A stretch of 64,000 bases of DNA. Origin: Vulcanimicrobiota bacterium (lineage in GTDB: Bacteria > Vulcanimicrobiota > Vulcanimicrobiia > Vulcanimicrobiales > Vulcanimicrobiaceae). Shown here one piece after another: positions 26,867 to 36,322 of this stretch (position 1 is the first letter of the stretch; the number at the start of each line of letters is the position of its first letter). The position numbers and the translations under genes are program-made. The stretch is from assembly GCA_013036105.1 (NCBI GenBank), contig JAAXCX010000005.1:100366-164365 (forward strand). The letters run 5' to 3'. The notes beneath the pieces were generated by a model that saw only the letters and a program-made list of their open reading frames with translations, was not told the origin of the DNA and did not search any database.

Positions 26867-29356
26867 CTATTTTCCTCGATCTTTCAGATCGGCAATCGCG
26901 TCCCAGGCGGCATTGCGGACGCCGGGCTCGCTGTCGCGAGTTTCGACCGTCTGCAGCGCCGGGATTGCGCTCTTCTGGTTGAGCCGCCCAAGCGCGCGTA
27001 CCGCTGACGATCTCGCGCGGAAGTACGGATCGTGTTGCGCGATTGCGATGAGATAGTTTTCCACTAGCGCCGGCTCTTTTTTTGCGATCGTCGCGAGCGC
27101 CGAGATTGCGTCGAGCCGCGAGCTTTCGTTCTGTCCATACGCTGCGCGGGTCTTCATGAGCGGGACAGCGCGCAAGTCGCCGAGATTTGCCATTCCCAGA
27201 AGCGCGCCGCTGGCTACCGGGTCGCGGAACGCGTGGCGGTTGAGCCCGGCGACGAGGAGCGCATAGGTGCCCGGGGCTTTTGTCGCGCCCATGCCGCGAA
27301 GCGCGGCACCGGCGATGAGGACGTTCGGCGATGCTGCGAGCGTTTTGAGATCGCTTTCAAGCGCAGCGTTCGAGGGGTGGTCGAGATTTTCGACTTCGTT
27401 GGCCGCCGCAATCACGACACGCGGGTCCTTGTCGTGCAGCGCGAGCCGAACGGTTTCGGCATCGTCGAGCGAGCCCGCGGCGTCGAGCGCGTCGACCCGG
27501 ACGCCGTAGAACGGATCGGCGGTCACGACTTGGCGCACGAATCCGGCCGCGGCGGGTTTGTCTTTGACGGCAGCCTTACCGAGGTTGGCCACTGCCCACA
27601 GCCGGTCGCCGACGTAGGGAGCGTGGATGGCCTGATAGCCGAGATCGGCGACGGACTTATCGTAGTTAAGCCCGCGCAGAACGTTGTTGTTGTAATCGAA
27701 AAGCACCATGACCGGTTGCGAGATGACGTTTGGAATGACGACAACTTGGTGGTTGGCGTTTGCCGTCATGTGCGCGATGTTCGCCGCGCCGCCCGGCAGC
27801 GTGTTGCTCGTTGCGCCGGCGATCCAGACGCCGATATCGATCGGCATGCGGAACGGCTTCCCGTCGTGATTTTTCTGGGTGACGTCGAGCGTCAGCGTCT
27901 GCGCCTTCGGATCGTAGTTTTGCGTAACGTAGAAATAGGGATAGGCCGGCCGGTAAAACCACTCGTTTTCGAACCAGCCGAGATTGTCGCCCAGCGATTT
28001 TTGAATCGCCACGAAGAATTGGTGCGTATCCGCGTTTTTGTGCTGGTAGGCGAGCAAATAATCGCGAAGTGCATGGAAGAAGCGTGCATCGCCGTACATC
28101 CAGCGCAGCATGTGCAGCACTTGGCCCGGGCGCGGATAGCCGCTGGAATCAAACGAGTCCATCGCATTGGCGTAGGTGTACTCGACGATGGGACGCCAGT
28201 AACGCTTGGTTTCGCCGAAGTAGGCCTGCTGCGCGTGGTAGCGCTGGTATTGGAATTCGGCTTCGCCGAAGCGATGTTCGTACCACAGCTCTTGGAAGTA
28301 CGTTGCATAGCCTTCATTGATCCAAACGTTGGCCCAGTCGGCCATCGTGACGTCATCGCCCCACCACTGGTGGGCCAGTTCGTGCGCGACCAAACTGTTA
28401 CAGGTCCGCTCAAGTTCGTACTGCGGCGGATGGATCGCGAGTTCAGTTTGCGTGGTGGCTGATGCGTTTTCCATGCCGCCCGCCGTGAAACGCTCGACCG
28501 TTGTTTGATCGTATTTTTCCCAAGGATACGGGACGCCGATGATGTTTTGGAAATAGGCAACGATTTGGTTCGTGTTTCCGAAGCACAGCGGTCCCCATTG
28601 CGCGTCGGCTTGCGAGGTGAAGAAGTCGACCGGCGTCTTTTGCATTAGCGTGTGGAACTTCGTAAACGGTCCGGCGCTGAACGCAATAAGGTAGGTCGAA
28701 ATCGGCGCGGGCTCGACCCAGTCCCACGTGCTGCCCGACGCGTTTGAAGTGGTTGATTTCAAATGACCGTTTGCCGTAACGCGCCACCCGTTTTGCACGG
28801 TGACGATTTGCTCGACCGGTGTTTTCTGGTTCGGTTCATCCCAGGTCGGCAGCCAGAGGCGGTTGTCTTCGGATTCACCCTGCGACCAAATTTCCGGCTG
28901 GTAATTGGGATAGTATTTATCCGGGCGGATGAAGTAGATGCCGCGCGCCGGTGTGACGGTGTATTTCGTTTCGATCGCCAGCGTGTCGGAACTTTTCGCG
29001 GGTTTCGCCAGATTCACGTAGAGATGATCGGCAGTTGCGGTATAGCGGGCGGCGACGCCGTTTACCGTGACACTGGAGAAATGCAGGCCGACGCTGTTGA
29101 ATGGAACGGATGTTAGCCCGTTGGCTTTGGGCGAGATCGTGTTGGTAACGTCGCCGTAGACGATGCCCTTGGCGAAATTGAAATTGAGCTTGATCAGGAT
29201 GTTGTGAAAGCGATACGGCGCAACCGCCGTCTTATGGTAATAGGCTTGGCCGCGCCCATAGGGGCGCGGATGAACTTTCGGCGGCGGCGCCGCAATCGCG
29301 GCGATAAAAACGATTCCTAACAGCGCGGCTAAGGCCGCGCGCCCTGCATTCTTCAT
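26867..29356 (-). CDS. secreted M1 family aminopeptidase with HEAT-like tail
   Basis: This 829-residue zinc aminopeptidase has a signal peptide (1-23) and the M1 layout: an N-terminal beta domain, then the substrate motif GGMEN at 293-297, the zinc site HELAHQ at 325-330 with the third ligand E348 (INEGYAT), and a C-terminal region (about 570-829) of repeated helices with alternating Asp-Pro and Ala-Arg positions that look like HEAT repeats. It would trim peptides outside the cytoplasmic membrane. A cytoplasmic relative is at 50825-53320. It is followed 15 bases upstream by the HAD gene on the same strand. Confidence 0.93.
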   Translation of the reverse strand: MKNAGRAALAALLGIVFIAAIAAPPPKVHPRPYGRGQAYYHKTAVAPYRFHNILIKLNFNFAKGIVYGDVTNTISPKANGLTSVPFNSVGLHFSSVTVNGVAARYTATADHLYVNLAKPAKSSDTLAIETKYTVTPARGIYFIRPDKYYPNYQPEIWSQGESEDNRLWLPTWDEPNQKTPVEQIVTVQNGWRVTANGHLKSTTSNASGSTWDWVEPAPISTYLIAFSAGPFTKFHTLMQKTPVDFFTSQADAQWGPLCFGNTNQIVAYFQNIIGVPYPWEKYDQTTVERFTAGGMENASATTQTELAIHPPQYELERTCNSLVAHELAHQWWGDDVTMADWANVWINEGYATYFQELWYEHRFGEAEFQYQRYHAQQAYFGETKRYWRPIVEYTYANAMDSFDSSGYPRPGQVLHMLRWMYGDARFFHALRDYLLAYQHKNADTHQFFVAIQKSLGDNLGWFENEWFYRPAYPYFYVTQNYDPKAQTLTLDVTQKNHDGKPFRMPIDIGVWIAGATSNTLPGGAANIAHMTANANHQVVVIPNVISQPVMVLFDYNNNVLRGLNYDKSVADLGYQAIHAPYVGDRLWAVANLGKAAVKDKPAAAGFVRQVVTADPFYGVRVDALDAAGSLDDAETVRLALHDKDPRVVIAAANEVENLDHPSNAALESDLKTLAASPNVLIAGAALRGMGATKAPGTYALLVAGLNRHAFRDPVASGALLGMANLGDLRAVPLMKTRAAYGQNESSRLDAISALATIAKKEPALVENYLIAIAQHDPYFRARSSAVRALGRLNQKSAIPALQTVETRDSEPGVRNAAWDAIADLKDRGK

Positions 29357-29371
29357 GCCCGGGAGGTTGTG

Positions 29372-30145
29372 CTAGGGCTTCGGGCTTTCCCTCGTCGAGT
29401 CGCTCAGGCAGGCGACGGTCGTTTCGATGACACGTTTGGTCTCGTCGGGATCGCGGACCTGAATGCAAACCGAGCCTGTCTCGCGCGCCGGGTAATCGTT
29501 GCCACCCGGAAACAGCGCATCGCCCACGTAGATCATTTCCGCTATCGGTATTTCGAGGATGTCGCGCAGTTTCCGGATTCCGTAAGCCTTGTCGATCCCG
29601 GGCTTGGTGACGTCGATCGAGGTCGTGCCGCCCATGTGAACGGAGAAATTCGGCAACATCGGGTCGAGCAGCGCTTTGATCGCTTTGCGTTTTGCAAAAT
29701 CCGGATCCCACTTTTCTTTTGCGTCCAGCGGCGCTTGCTGACCGAGCGCGGAGTACGTAATCTGGCTCCCGCGATCTTCGATGGTTTCGCCCCACACTTG
29801 CTGGGATGCAAAGCCGGAGGCGGCGACCGCTTTCTTCAGCGCGTCGATGATCGTCGTTTTTTCGGCTTCGCTGAAGTCCTCAGCGTAGAGCAGCTGCCAG
29901 CCGCCGTCCTTATATTGATAGAACCTCGTGCCGCATGTGGGCAGCAGCGACAGTTTATCCAGAGGCGCATTCTTTGGGAGATTAGCGACGAGTTGCGTCT
30001 CAAATTGCGGGAAGCCGCCGCCGGAAATAATAGCGACCTGAACGACGTTTAACAGAGCTCCCAGCAGGGCGCTCATTTCGGCGTCGATCGCCGACTTGCT
30101 CGGCGCCAAGGTTCCATCGAGGTCGAACACGATCAGTTTTTTCAT
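29372..30145 (-). CDS. HAD-IIB family phosphatase
   Basis: This 257-residue protein begins with IVFDLDGTLAPSK, the HAD motif I with both catalytic aspartates and the DxDGT pattern of phosphatases rather than mutases. Motif II follows at AIISGGG, and motif III/IV lies at KRKAIKALL and YVGDALFPGGNDYP. The cap is of type IIB, as in sucrose- or mannosyl-phosphate phosphatases and eukaryotic phosphomannomutase. The substrate is probably a sugar phosphate, but that is inference. It lies 4 bases from the small membrane gene upstream in its operon. Confidence 0.87.
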   Translation of the reverse strand: MKKLIVFDLDGTLAPSKSAIDAEMSALLGALLNVVQVAIISGGGFPQFETQLVANLPKNAPLDKLSLLPTCGTRFYQYKDGGWQLLYAEDFSEAEKTTIIDALKKAVAASGFASQQVWGETIEDRGSQITYSALGQQAPLDAKEKWDPDFAKRKAIKALLDPMLPNFSVHMGGTTSIDVTKPGIDKAYGIRKLRDILEIPIAEMIYVGDALFPGGNDYPARETGSVCIQVRDPDETKRVIETTVACLSDSTRESPKP

Positions 30146-30149
30146 GGAG

Positions 30150-30284
30150 TTATAAACATGGCCCGCAAGGCCAGTGGAATGGGTTGAGTAAAGCCAAAAT
30201 TACCAGGACGACCATCAGGAAACCGATAGACGATATCGTCCAAATTATTATCATACCCAATCGCGTAGTCTTGTCGGTTGTCAT
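30150..30284 (-). CDS. small single-pass membrane protein (44 aa)
   Basis: This 44-residue frame starts at ATG 30284 and shares ATGA with the stop of the HD gene. It has a polar N-terminus (MTTDKTTRLG), one hydrophobic helix (11-33), and a tail FHWPCGPCL with two cysteines. The exact ATGA junction and the hydrophobic profile support expression. It resembles the 44-residue protein at 5368-5502 in size, layout and a Phe/His/Pro-rich tail. No function can be given. Confidence 0.6.
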   Translation of the reverse strand: MTTDKTTRLGMIIIWTISSIGFLMVVLVILALLNPFHWPCGPCL

Positions 30285-31486
30285 GTGCCCGTCGCGTCCC
30301 GGCAAATGCGGCGAGCCTCGGCAACATCGACGCGAGCGCGTTCGACGAAGAGTTTGCGCCAATAGGCTTTACCCGAAAGTTTTGCGATCAGATCCGACGC
30401 CTCCCGGGCGTCCACGACGGCGCCCGAACTGGTGCTTACCCATATCGTAGGCGCTTTCGGATCGGCTTGCAGCGGCAAGCGATGGAGCAACTGCGACTGC
30501 TCGTCGGCCCATACCGCGTCGCCGTAGGCTTTCCTTAAAGCTTTCTCGCAACGCTCGAACGCCTTTAGGTCGCTTTCGGCGTTGAACTCCGCCGCCAGCG
30601 CGTAAAGACGAACGCGCTCGCGAAGTGCGCGCGCCGGAATCGAATCGCGGTCGCGCAACTCGTTGAGTACGCGGAAGTCGTCCCAGCGCAAAAATTCGTC
30701 GATCGGATCGAGCAGGCGCGGGTCCGGCCACAGTTCGCGCAGCGCATCCTGCAGTATCCGCTCGAACATGCGCGTCGTGTGATGGAAGTACACCGAGGCG
30801 AACATCATGTACCGCGCCAGCAAGAACGATTCGAGCGCCACCACGCCGCGCCGGTCGATACCGAGCACCGCGCGCCCTTCGACCTGAAAGATGCGCAGCG
30901 AACCCAAGAGCTGGTCGGCGTCGTACCTGCCGCCGGCAACGCCGGTGAAGTATGCGTCGCGCTGCAGATAGTCCATGCGGTCGGCGTCGAGGTTCGGTCC
31001 GCTCACGAGCTCGGCGAGCACGGGGAACTGCGACTGACCTTGCCCCAGAATAAGGTCGGCGACGTGCTGCGAATCGACGTCGATGTCGGCGAGGTGCGCT
31101 TGGATTTCGGGACGCGCCAAAATCGCGAGCGTGCGGTCCTCGTGACGAACGCCGGCGACGGCTTCGCACGCGTGGCTGAATGGCCCATGCCCGACGTCGT
31201 GCAGAATGAGCGCGGCGCGCACGAGACGGCGTTGATATGCGACGTCGTCCTCACCGGTAAAGAATTGGCGGCCGTGATGCAGCAGTTCGTCGAAGGCGCG
31301 CGTTCCGACGGCGAGCGCACCCAGGGCGTGACTGAAGCGCGAATGTTCCGCGGACGGGAACGCCAGGTACGCCAAGCCGAGCTGGCGCAGACGCCGCAGG
31401 CGCTGCAGCGCGGGTGTGTCCAACAGCCGAGCCTCGGCGGGCTCCAGTTCGATGAAATGGTGGACGGGATCGTAGATGCGCTTCAT
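30281..31486 (-). CDS. HD-domain phosphohydrolase, SAMHD1/dGTPase-like
   Basis: This 401-residue protein belongs to the COG1078-type HD family, which includes SAMHD1-like dNTP hydrolases. The start MKRIYDPVHHFIEL at ATG 31486 matches the family N-terminus; the longer frame to 31669 overlaps dnaG and reads as noncoding. The metal site shows RFSHALG near 57, then LILHDVGHGPFSHACE with the HD doublet, and MDYLQRDAYFTGV with a metal-binding aspartate. Substrate is likely a nucleotide, but this is inferred. It is divergent from dnaG with 65 bases between starts. Confidence 0.87.
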   Translation of the reverse strand: MKRIYDPVHHFIELEPAEARLLDTPALQRLRRLRQLGLAYLAFPSAEHSRFSHALGALAVGTRAFDELLHHGRQFFTGEDDVAYQRRLVRAALILHDVGHGPFSHACEAVAGVRHEDRTLAILARPEIQAHLADIDVDSQHVADLILGQGQSQFPVLAELVSGPNLDADRMDYLQRDAYFTGVAGGRYDADQLLGSLRIFQVEGRAVLGIDRRGVVALESFLLARYMMFASVYFHHTTRMFERILQDALRELWPDPRLLDPIDEFLRWDDFRVLNELRDRDSIPARALRERVRLYALAAEFNAESDLKAFERCEKALRKAYGDAVWADEQSQLLHRLPLQADPKAPTIWVSTSSGAVVDAREASDLIAKLSGKAYWRKLFVERARVDVAEARRICRDATGT

Positions 31487-31551
31487 GTGAATACGTTTTG
31501 CCAGTTCTGCGGAAGCGGCGGAGACTCCGGCGGGGCGGCGAAGATGCGCTG

Positions 31552-33333
31552 ATGCCTGTGGACGACGGCACGATCCGTGAGATAAAAGCGCGCATCGACA
31601 TCGCAAGTTACATCGGATCGCACGTTCAGCTGCGCAAGCGCGGAAACGATCTCGTTGGGTTATGTCCATTTCACGCCGAGAAGACTCCGTCGTTTCACGT
31701 GCACCCCGACAAAGGCTTTTTCAAATGCTTCGGCTGCGGGGCCGGCGGCGACGTGATTACGTTTGCGCAGCTGCACGAAAATTTGACGTTTCCCGACGCG
31801 AAGCGGATGCTGGCGCAGCGCGCCGGCGTCGAGCTTGAACCGCAGAATCCGCAGGCCGCTCGCGCCCGCAACGAGCGCGAAGCGATTTACGAAGCCAACC
31901 GGATTGCCGTGGCGTTTTTCGAACGCATGCTGCACGAGCCGGCCGGCGCGAACGCTCGCGCTTACTGCGCAAACCGCGGTCTCTCGGAGGCAACCATTGA
32001 AAAATTCCACCTCGGCTATGCGCCCGATGAGTGGGAGGGGCTAGCGCGCGAACTCGCCCGCAACAACGTCGAAGCGGCGATCGCCGAAAAAGCCGGTTTG
32101 CTCAAACGGGGCGAGCGCGGCTTCTACGATTTTTATCGCGACCGGCTTATCGTGCCGACGTATTCCACGACCGGCGAAGCGATTGCGTTCGGCGGACGTC
32201 TGCTGCACGACGGCGAGCCGAAGTACATCAATACGACGACAACCCCCGTCTATGAAAAAGGCCGTCACCTGTTCGCGCTCAACGTCGCTCGGCGCGCAGC
32301 TTCGCACGACCGGACGCTGATCGTGGTCGAAGGCTATCTGGACTGCATCGCACTGCATCAGGCCGGATTCGAAAACGCCGTCGCCGCGCTCGGCACGTCG
32401 TTCACGCAAGATCAGGCCAAAGAGCTGCGCAAATATGCCGACGGAATCTTTTTGTGCTTCGACGCCGATACGGCAGGCAACGCGGCCGCCGCCAAAGCGA
32501 TCGAAACCGCCGCTCAAGTTATCGAACATGCCGGCTCGGGCGTGCGCATCGTCGAGTTGCCGGAGGGAAGCGATCCGGACGGCTTCGTTCGCGAGCACGG
32601 TTCGGAAGCGTTCGCGCAGCTGCTCAAGAGCGCCAAGCCGGCAATCGAGTTCCGGTTGGAGGGCGAAGTCGCGCGGCTGCAGACCGGGTTCCATTCTCCG
32701 GCGGCGATCGCGCGCGAAGCCGAAGCGCTGATCCGCCGGCTCACTCCGGCGCCCGAATGGGACAGGTGGCGCGTCTGGATCGCGCAACGGCTGCACCTGA
32801 ACGTGGACGACCTGCGCAACAGCCGCTTTCTTGCCAACAGCGCGAACTTCGGGCCGCGCCAACTCCCGGTCACCGGACACCGCTCGCGCACCGTGGTCCC
32901 GTCGTCCTTCGAACGCGACGTTCTCGCCATCATCGTCGAAGAGCCCGCGCTGCTGCGGGACTTCCGGGATCGGATTCCGCAGGCGCGCTTCCGCAACGAG
33001 GTCTACCGGCGGATTTACGAGCGCCTGGCCAGCAATGCCGAGGGACTGGATGGCACGACCGACGTGTTCACGCTCTTCGGGGACGACAGTGAAACCCTCG
33101 AGCTCCTTTCGGGGTTGAGTCAGCGGGACCGGAGCTCCACTCTGCCTTATACAGACTCCGACGAGCGGCGAGCCCATTTGGAGCGGGTGGTCGAACGGCT
33201 TCAGCTCGACGACGAGCGCGAACGCTATCGCGAACTTTCCCTAAAGATAGATGAACTTGCGACGGCCGGGCAAAACATTAGTTCGGAATTGCGCGGCGAA
33301 TACGATTCGCTCGTTGCGAAGCTAAAGAAATAA
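31552..33333 (+). CDS. dnaG: DNA primase DnaG
   Basis: DnaG makes RNA primers for chromosome replication. From ATG 31552 the 593 residues show the N-terminal zinc finger (C38, H41, C59, C62), the catalytic core with EKFHLGYAPDEW and KYINTTTTPVYEKGRHLF, the TOPRIM segment (VVEGYLDCIALHQAGF and FDADTAGNAAA), and a C-terminal helicase-binding region. The in-frame ATG 31498 adds 18 basic residues not typical of the family, so I prefer 31552. It is directly followed by rpoD, as in the classical macromolecular synthesis operon, though rpsU is absent. Confidence 0.96.
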   Translation: MPVDDGTIREIKARIDIASYIGSHVQLRKRGNDLVGLCPFHAEKTPSFHVHPDKGFFKCFGCGAGGDVITFAQLHENLTFPDAKRMLAQRAGVELEPQNPQAARARNEREAIYEANRIAVAFFERMLHEPAGANARAYCANRGLSEATIEKFHLGYAPDEWEGLARELARNNVEAAIAEKAGLLKRGERGFYDFYRDRLIVPTYSTTGEAIAFGGRLLHDGEPKYINTTTTPVYEKGRHLFALNVARRAASHDRTLIVVEGYLDCIALHQAGFENAVAALGTSFTQDQAKELRKYADGIFLCFDADTAGNAAAAKAIETAAQVIEHAGSGVRIVELPEGSDPDGFVREHGSEAFAQLLKSAKPAIEFRLEGEVARLQTGFHSPAAIAREAEALIRRLTPAPEWDRWRVWIAQRLHLNVDDLRNSRFLANSANFGPRQLPVTGHRSRTVVPSSFERDVLAIIVEEPALLRDFRDRIPQARFRNEVYRRIYERLASNAEGLDGTTDVFTLFGDDSETLELLSGLSQRDRSSTLPYTDSDERRAHLERVVERLQLDDERERYRELSLKIDELATAGQNISSELRGEYDSLVAKLKK

Positions 33334-33340
33334 CCGGGGT

Positions 33341-33363
33341 CCCGCCCGCGAAGTTTGGGCGGG
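33341..33363 (+). terminator. GC-rich hairpin between dnaG and rpoD
   Basis: CCCGCCC at 33341-33347 pairs with GGGCGGG at 33357-33363 around a 9-base loop, 8 bases after the dnaG stop. There is no T-run, so it may attenuate rather than stop transcription into rpoD. It fits the need to set different levels of primase and sigma factor. Confidence 0.45.
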
Positions 33364-33447
33364 GGTGCGCAGGGACATTTTTGGCGCAGCGTGCCAAAAG
33401 TGTACCGCAGCACCGAACCGGATGCGAAGTATCCGGTCATTAAATTG

Positions 33448-33458
33448 AAAGGAGGTGA
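33448..33458 (+). promoter_or_regulatory. strong ribosome binding site of rpoD
   Basis: AAAGGAGGTGA is a near-complete complement of the 16S rRNA tail and lies 10 bases before ATG 33469. It decides the start: the in-frame codon at 33355 would place this site inside the coding region. Confidence 0.85.
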
Positions 33459-33468
33459 AAATAAAATA

Positions 33469-34662
33469 ATGCCACGCAAAAAAACAGCATCGGCAAACGG
33501 CACGGCCGTTATCGAAGCGCCGGCGACATCGGTGGAAGAACTCAAAAAGCGTATCCTGGAGCGCGGAAAAAAACGCGGCTCGGTAACGCTCGATGAGATC
33601 AATCTGGAAGTCGGCCGCCTGGCTGAAACGCGCGACGAGCTCAACGAAGCCGAGATCTTTGAAGAATTGATGACGGATCTCAACGCGGCCGGCATCGAAG
33701 TTCTCGAAGAAACCGAGGAAGAAAAGGCCGAAGCCGACGAGGAGGCCGACGCCGCAGAAGCGGTTGCCGCCGGGCTCGCACTGGACGATCCCGTCCGGAT
33801 GTACCTCAAAGAGATCGGGCGCGTTCCGCTGCTCTCGATGCAAGATGAGAAAGATCTCGCCATGAAAATCGAGGCGGGCGAGCGCGAACTCGAACGCAAC
33901 GGCTCGGTCGATTCCCGCATCGTGACCATCGGCGAGGAAGCCAAGCGCCAATTGACGGAGGCCAACCTCCGCTTGGTCGTATCGATTGCAAAAAAATACG
34001 TCGGCCGCGGCATGCTCTTCTTGGATTTGATTCAGGAAGGCAACCTGGGCTTGATCCGCGCGGTCGAAAAATTCGACTACCGCAAGGGCTATAAGTTTTC
34101 GACGTACGCCACGTGGTGGATACGTCAGGCGATTACGCGCGCGCTGGCCGATCAGGCGCGCACGATTCGCATTCCCGTGCACATGGTCGAGACGATCAAC
34201 CGGCTCATCAAAATTTCACGCCAGCTCTTGCAAGAGCTCGGACGCGACCCGTCGGTCGAAGAGATCGCCACCGAAATGGGCCTAACGCCCGAAAAAGTGC
34301 GCGAGGTCATCAAGATCAGCCAAGAACCGATCTCGCTCGAGACGCCGATCGGCGAAGAAGAAGATTCGCATCTAGGCGACTTTATCGAAGATCAGGAAGC
34401 GGTCGCGCCGGCCGAAGCCGCGTCGGTGATGCTGCTCAAAGAGAAGATGCAGGACGTGCTGCAAAACTTGACCGACCGCGAGCGCAAAGTGCTCGTGCTG
34501 CGTTTCGGTTTAGAAGACGGCCATCAGCGGACGCTCGAAGAAGTCGGCCAAGAGTTCGGCGTGACGCGGGAACGCATCCGTCAAATCGAAGCCAAAGCCT
34601 TGCGCAAATTGCGCCACCCCTCGCGCGGCAAAGCCCTCAAAGACTACTGGTCTAACGAATAA
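33469..34662 (+). CDS. rpoD: primary RNA polymerase sigma factor (sigma-70)
   Basis: This is the housekeeping sigma factor that directs RNA polymerase to -10/-35 promoters. The 397 residues show an acidic N-terminus (residues 60-105, rich in Glu), region 1.2 ([17 protein letters not shown]), region 2 ([44 protein letters not shown]), region 3 ([10 protein letters not shown]) and region 4 ([21 protein letters not shown]). The start is fixed by the ribosome site at 33448. It lies downstream of dnaG. An extended region between 1.2 and 2 is short, as in Gram-positive-type primary sigmas. Confidence 0.96.
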   Translation: MPRKKTASANGTAVIEAPATSVEELKKRILERGKKRGSVTLDEINLEVGRLAETRDELNEAEIFEELMTDLNAAGIEVLEETEEEKAEADEEADAAEAVAAGLALDDPVRMYLKEIGRVPLLSMQDEKDLAMKIEAGERELERNGSVDSRIVTIGEEAKRQLTEANLRLVVSIAKKYVGRGMLFLDLIQEGNLGLIRAVEKFDYRKGYKFSTYATWWIRQAITRALADQARTIRIPVHMVETINRLIKISRQLLQELGRDPSVEEIATEMGLTPEKVREVIKISQEPISLETPIGEEEDSHLGDFIEDQEAVAPAEAASVMLLKEKMQDVLQNLTDRERKVLVLRFGLEDGHQRTLEEVGQEFGVTRERIRQIEAKALRKLRHPSRGKALKDYWSNE

Positions 34663-34722
34663 GCTCGGCGGGGTGACACTCCGTTCGAGAAAGCCGCTTC
34701 TAGTCCGAGCTGTTTGGCTCTA

Positions 34723-34827
34723 GAGTCCGGGCGATCGGGCTCGATCCGCGATGTTATAAAGAACTTCGAATCGCTCTTGGCTGGACGCGCGGACAATTTC
34801 GCGGATCGAGCCCGATCGCCCGGACTC
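34723..34827. repeat. 29-bp perfect inverted repeat downstream of rpoD
   Basis: The 29 bases at 34723-34751 are the exact reverse complement of 34799-34827, with 47 bases between them. They lie between the stops of rpoD (+) and the exported protein at 34833 (-). A stem this long and perfect can fold in either transcript and may act as a bidirectional terminator, or it may be the trace of a small mobile repeat. The other bases of this 170-base gap show nothing further. Confidence 0.85.
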
Positions 34828-34832
34828 GAGCG

Positions 34833-35504
34833 CTACATCTCGCCTTTGGCGTTCGCCGTCGAAGGATGAACCAGCGGATTCGTTGCCGCGAACGCGCCCT
34901 TCGGATTTGGGGTTAACCAGATTTCCGTATCCCATTGAGCCGGAAATTGGAAGATCTTCACGACTTGCGAAGCGTCTTTGACTTTGCCCATCTTTACGAG
35001 CGTTGAGGCTTGCGGATTGTTGATGTCGCCGCCGGCGGCCAGCCAATCTTTGCGCCGCGCAGCCAGGCCGTAGGTCATCGTTCCGTCAGGATTCTTCACA
35101 ATCCAATGCACGTGCGCGGCCCCGAACTTGAACCAGCGCCCGGGACTCAGTCCCCAGATGTTCGGCGTTACCGCGGGCATCGTGAGCGTGCGCGAAAAAT
35201 CTGCGCCCAGCAAGCGTCCCTTGACGTCGTACCAGAGTTGGCTCGGATGACGCGGGTCGACGCTGTTCCATTTGAGGTTCGCATAGCTGATCGCGCCGGT
35301 CTTGTCCTCATTGTTGTAGCGGAAGTAGCCGCCTTTGATGGCAGCCGCCGGATTAGGAAAGCGAGCGTTGAGATCTTTGGTCGCGTTCTGAACGAAGACC
35401 AGCTCACTGGGAAGCGGCGTGTCGGGAAGCGGGGCCGGCGTTTGAGCCATCACGGCCGAGGCGGCGAAAAACGATAAAGCCAGCGCGAAAAGCGCACGTT
35501 TCAT
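34833..35504 (-). CDS. exported protein of unknown function
   Basis: This 223-residue protein has a clear signal peptide (MKRALFALALSFFAASAVMA, cleavage near 20) and a Pro-rich start to the mature part. The globular body contains FPNPAAAIKGGYFRYNNEDKTGAI, a His-containing segment FKFGAAHVHWIVKN and IFQFPAQWDTEIWLTPNPKGAF. I know no characterised family. Many conserved-looking aromatic residues and one HVHW segment suggest a binding site, but this is speculation. It lies 23 bases downstream of another exported protein on the same strand. Confidence 0.7.
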   Translation of the reverse strand: MKRALFALALSFFAASAVMAQTPAPLPDTPLPSELVFVQNATKDLNARFPNPAAAIKGGYFRYNNEDKTGAISYANLKWNSVDPRHPSQLWYDVKGRLLGADFSRTLTMPAVTPNIWGLSPGRWFKFGAAHVHWIVKNPDGTMTYGLAARRKDWLAAGGDINNPQASTLVKMGKVKDASQVVKIFQFPAQWDTEIWLTPNPKGAFAATNPLVHPSTANAKGEM

Positions 35505-35527
35505 GAGCTATACTCCGTTAGGTTTTG

Positions 35528-36322
35528 TTAAGTCGGTTGAGCGGTCGGTAGAACGCTTGGCGACGGCTTCGGCGTGGGCTCAACGAATCCCGGAGGCGTC
35601 GCGACCGGAGCTATCTTGATGGCCGCACGGGGTGCGTCGGCCGCCCCCGCAAGGGCCGGCGGAGCGACGACCGCTAGCGAGCCTGCGGTGAGGCGCAGGT
35701 CGGCCGCGGTCCGCGCCCTGATGACGGTGCCGGGCTTCAGGTCGACTTCCATGCCTTTGCGCAGCATGTGATACAAAAAGTGATAGGGGATGAAGATGTC
35801 CCCGACCGTGTCGGTGACGGTGCGGGTCGAATTTTGCCCGGCGGTCAGGTGGGGGTCGATATGTCCGGTCGGCGTCAGCAGCGGCATGGACTGTCCACCG
35901 GCCAGCGTGAACGGCTCGAAATAGATATCGACCGAACCGTCGACGTTGGCCAGCTGCGCCCCTGACGAGTGCACGATCCGGATCTGCACGGGCGTGCCGG
36001 CTGCGGCGGCGGTGACGCCGCCGATCACGAGCGGATCGCGCAAATGGGCGCGCACGAACGTGCCTTCCTGACTATGCGAACTGATGTGGCCGTCCAGCAC
36101 GAAAAACAGGCTCGAGTTGTTCGGCAAGTCGTTTTTGCTGGCCGAGGGTTCGGGCAGCGGACTGGCCGACGAGACCGATCTCGGAACGACAATAGCGCGA
36201 GCCGTTTGGGGGCTCGCGCTCATTGAAACTGCCGCGGCTGCGGCAGCGAGCGCCGCTAAGGCGGCGCGTCCGATTTTAGCTGGCTTTCTTTTGGGCTTCT
36301 GCGGCTGCTGCGGCTGCTGCAC
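35528..36322 (-). CDS. exported protein with Pro-rich tail
   Basis: I start this gene at GTG 36322, preceded by GAGGG, because the resulting 264-residue protein begins with a basic stretch (QKPKRKPAK) and an Ala-rich hydrophobic helix (signal peptide, cleavage near QTARA). The frame is open to 36406, but that part lies inside the KGG gene. The mature domain carries FFVLDGHISSHSQEGTFVRAHL and GTVIRARTAADL, and ends in a Pro-rich tail. No family is recognised. It overlaps the KGG gene by 47 bases, which suggests coupled translation. Confidence 0.62.
   Translation of the reverse strand: MQQPQQPQKPKRKPAKIGRAALAALAAAAAAVSMSASPQTARAIVVPRSVSSASPLPEPSASKNDLPNNSSLFFVLDGHISSHSQEGTFVRAHLRDPLVIGGVTAAAAGTPVQIRIVHSSGAQLANVDGSVDIYFEPFTLAGGQSMPLLTPTGHIDPHLTAGQNSTRTVTDTVGDIFIPYHFLYHMLRKGMEVDLKPGTVIRARTAADLRLTAGSLAVVAPPALAGAADAPRAAIKIAPVATPPGFVEPTPKPSPSVLPTAQPT

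Noticed and set aside
27233..28462. A 409-codon plus-strand frame
   Set aside because: It is antisense to the M1 peptidase zinc domain and shows no recognisable domain.
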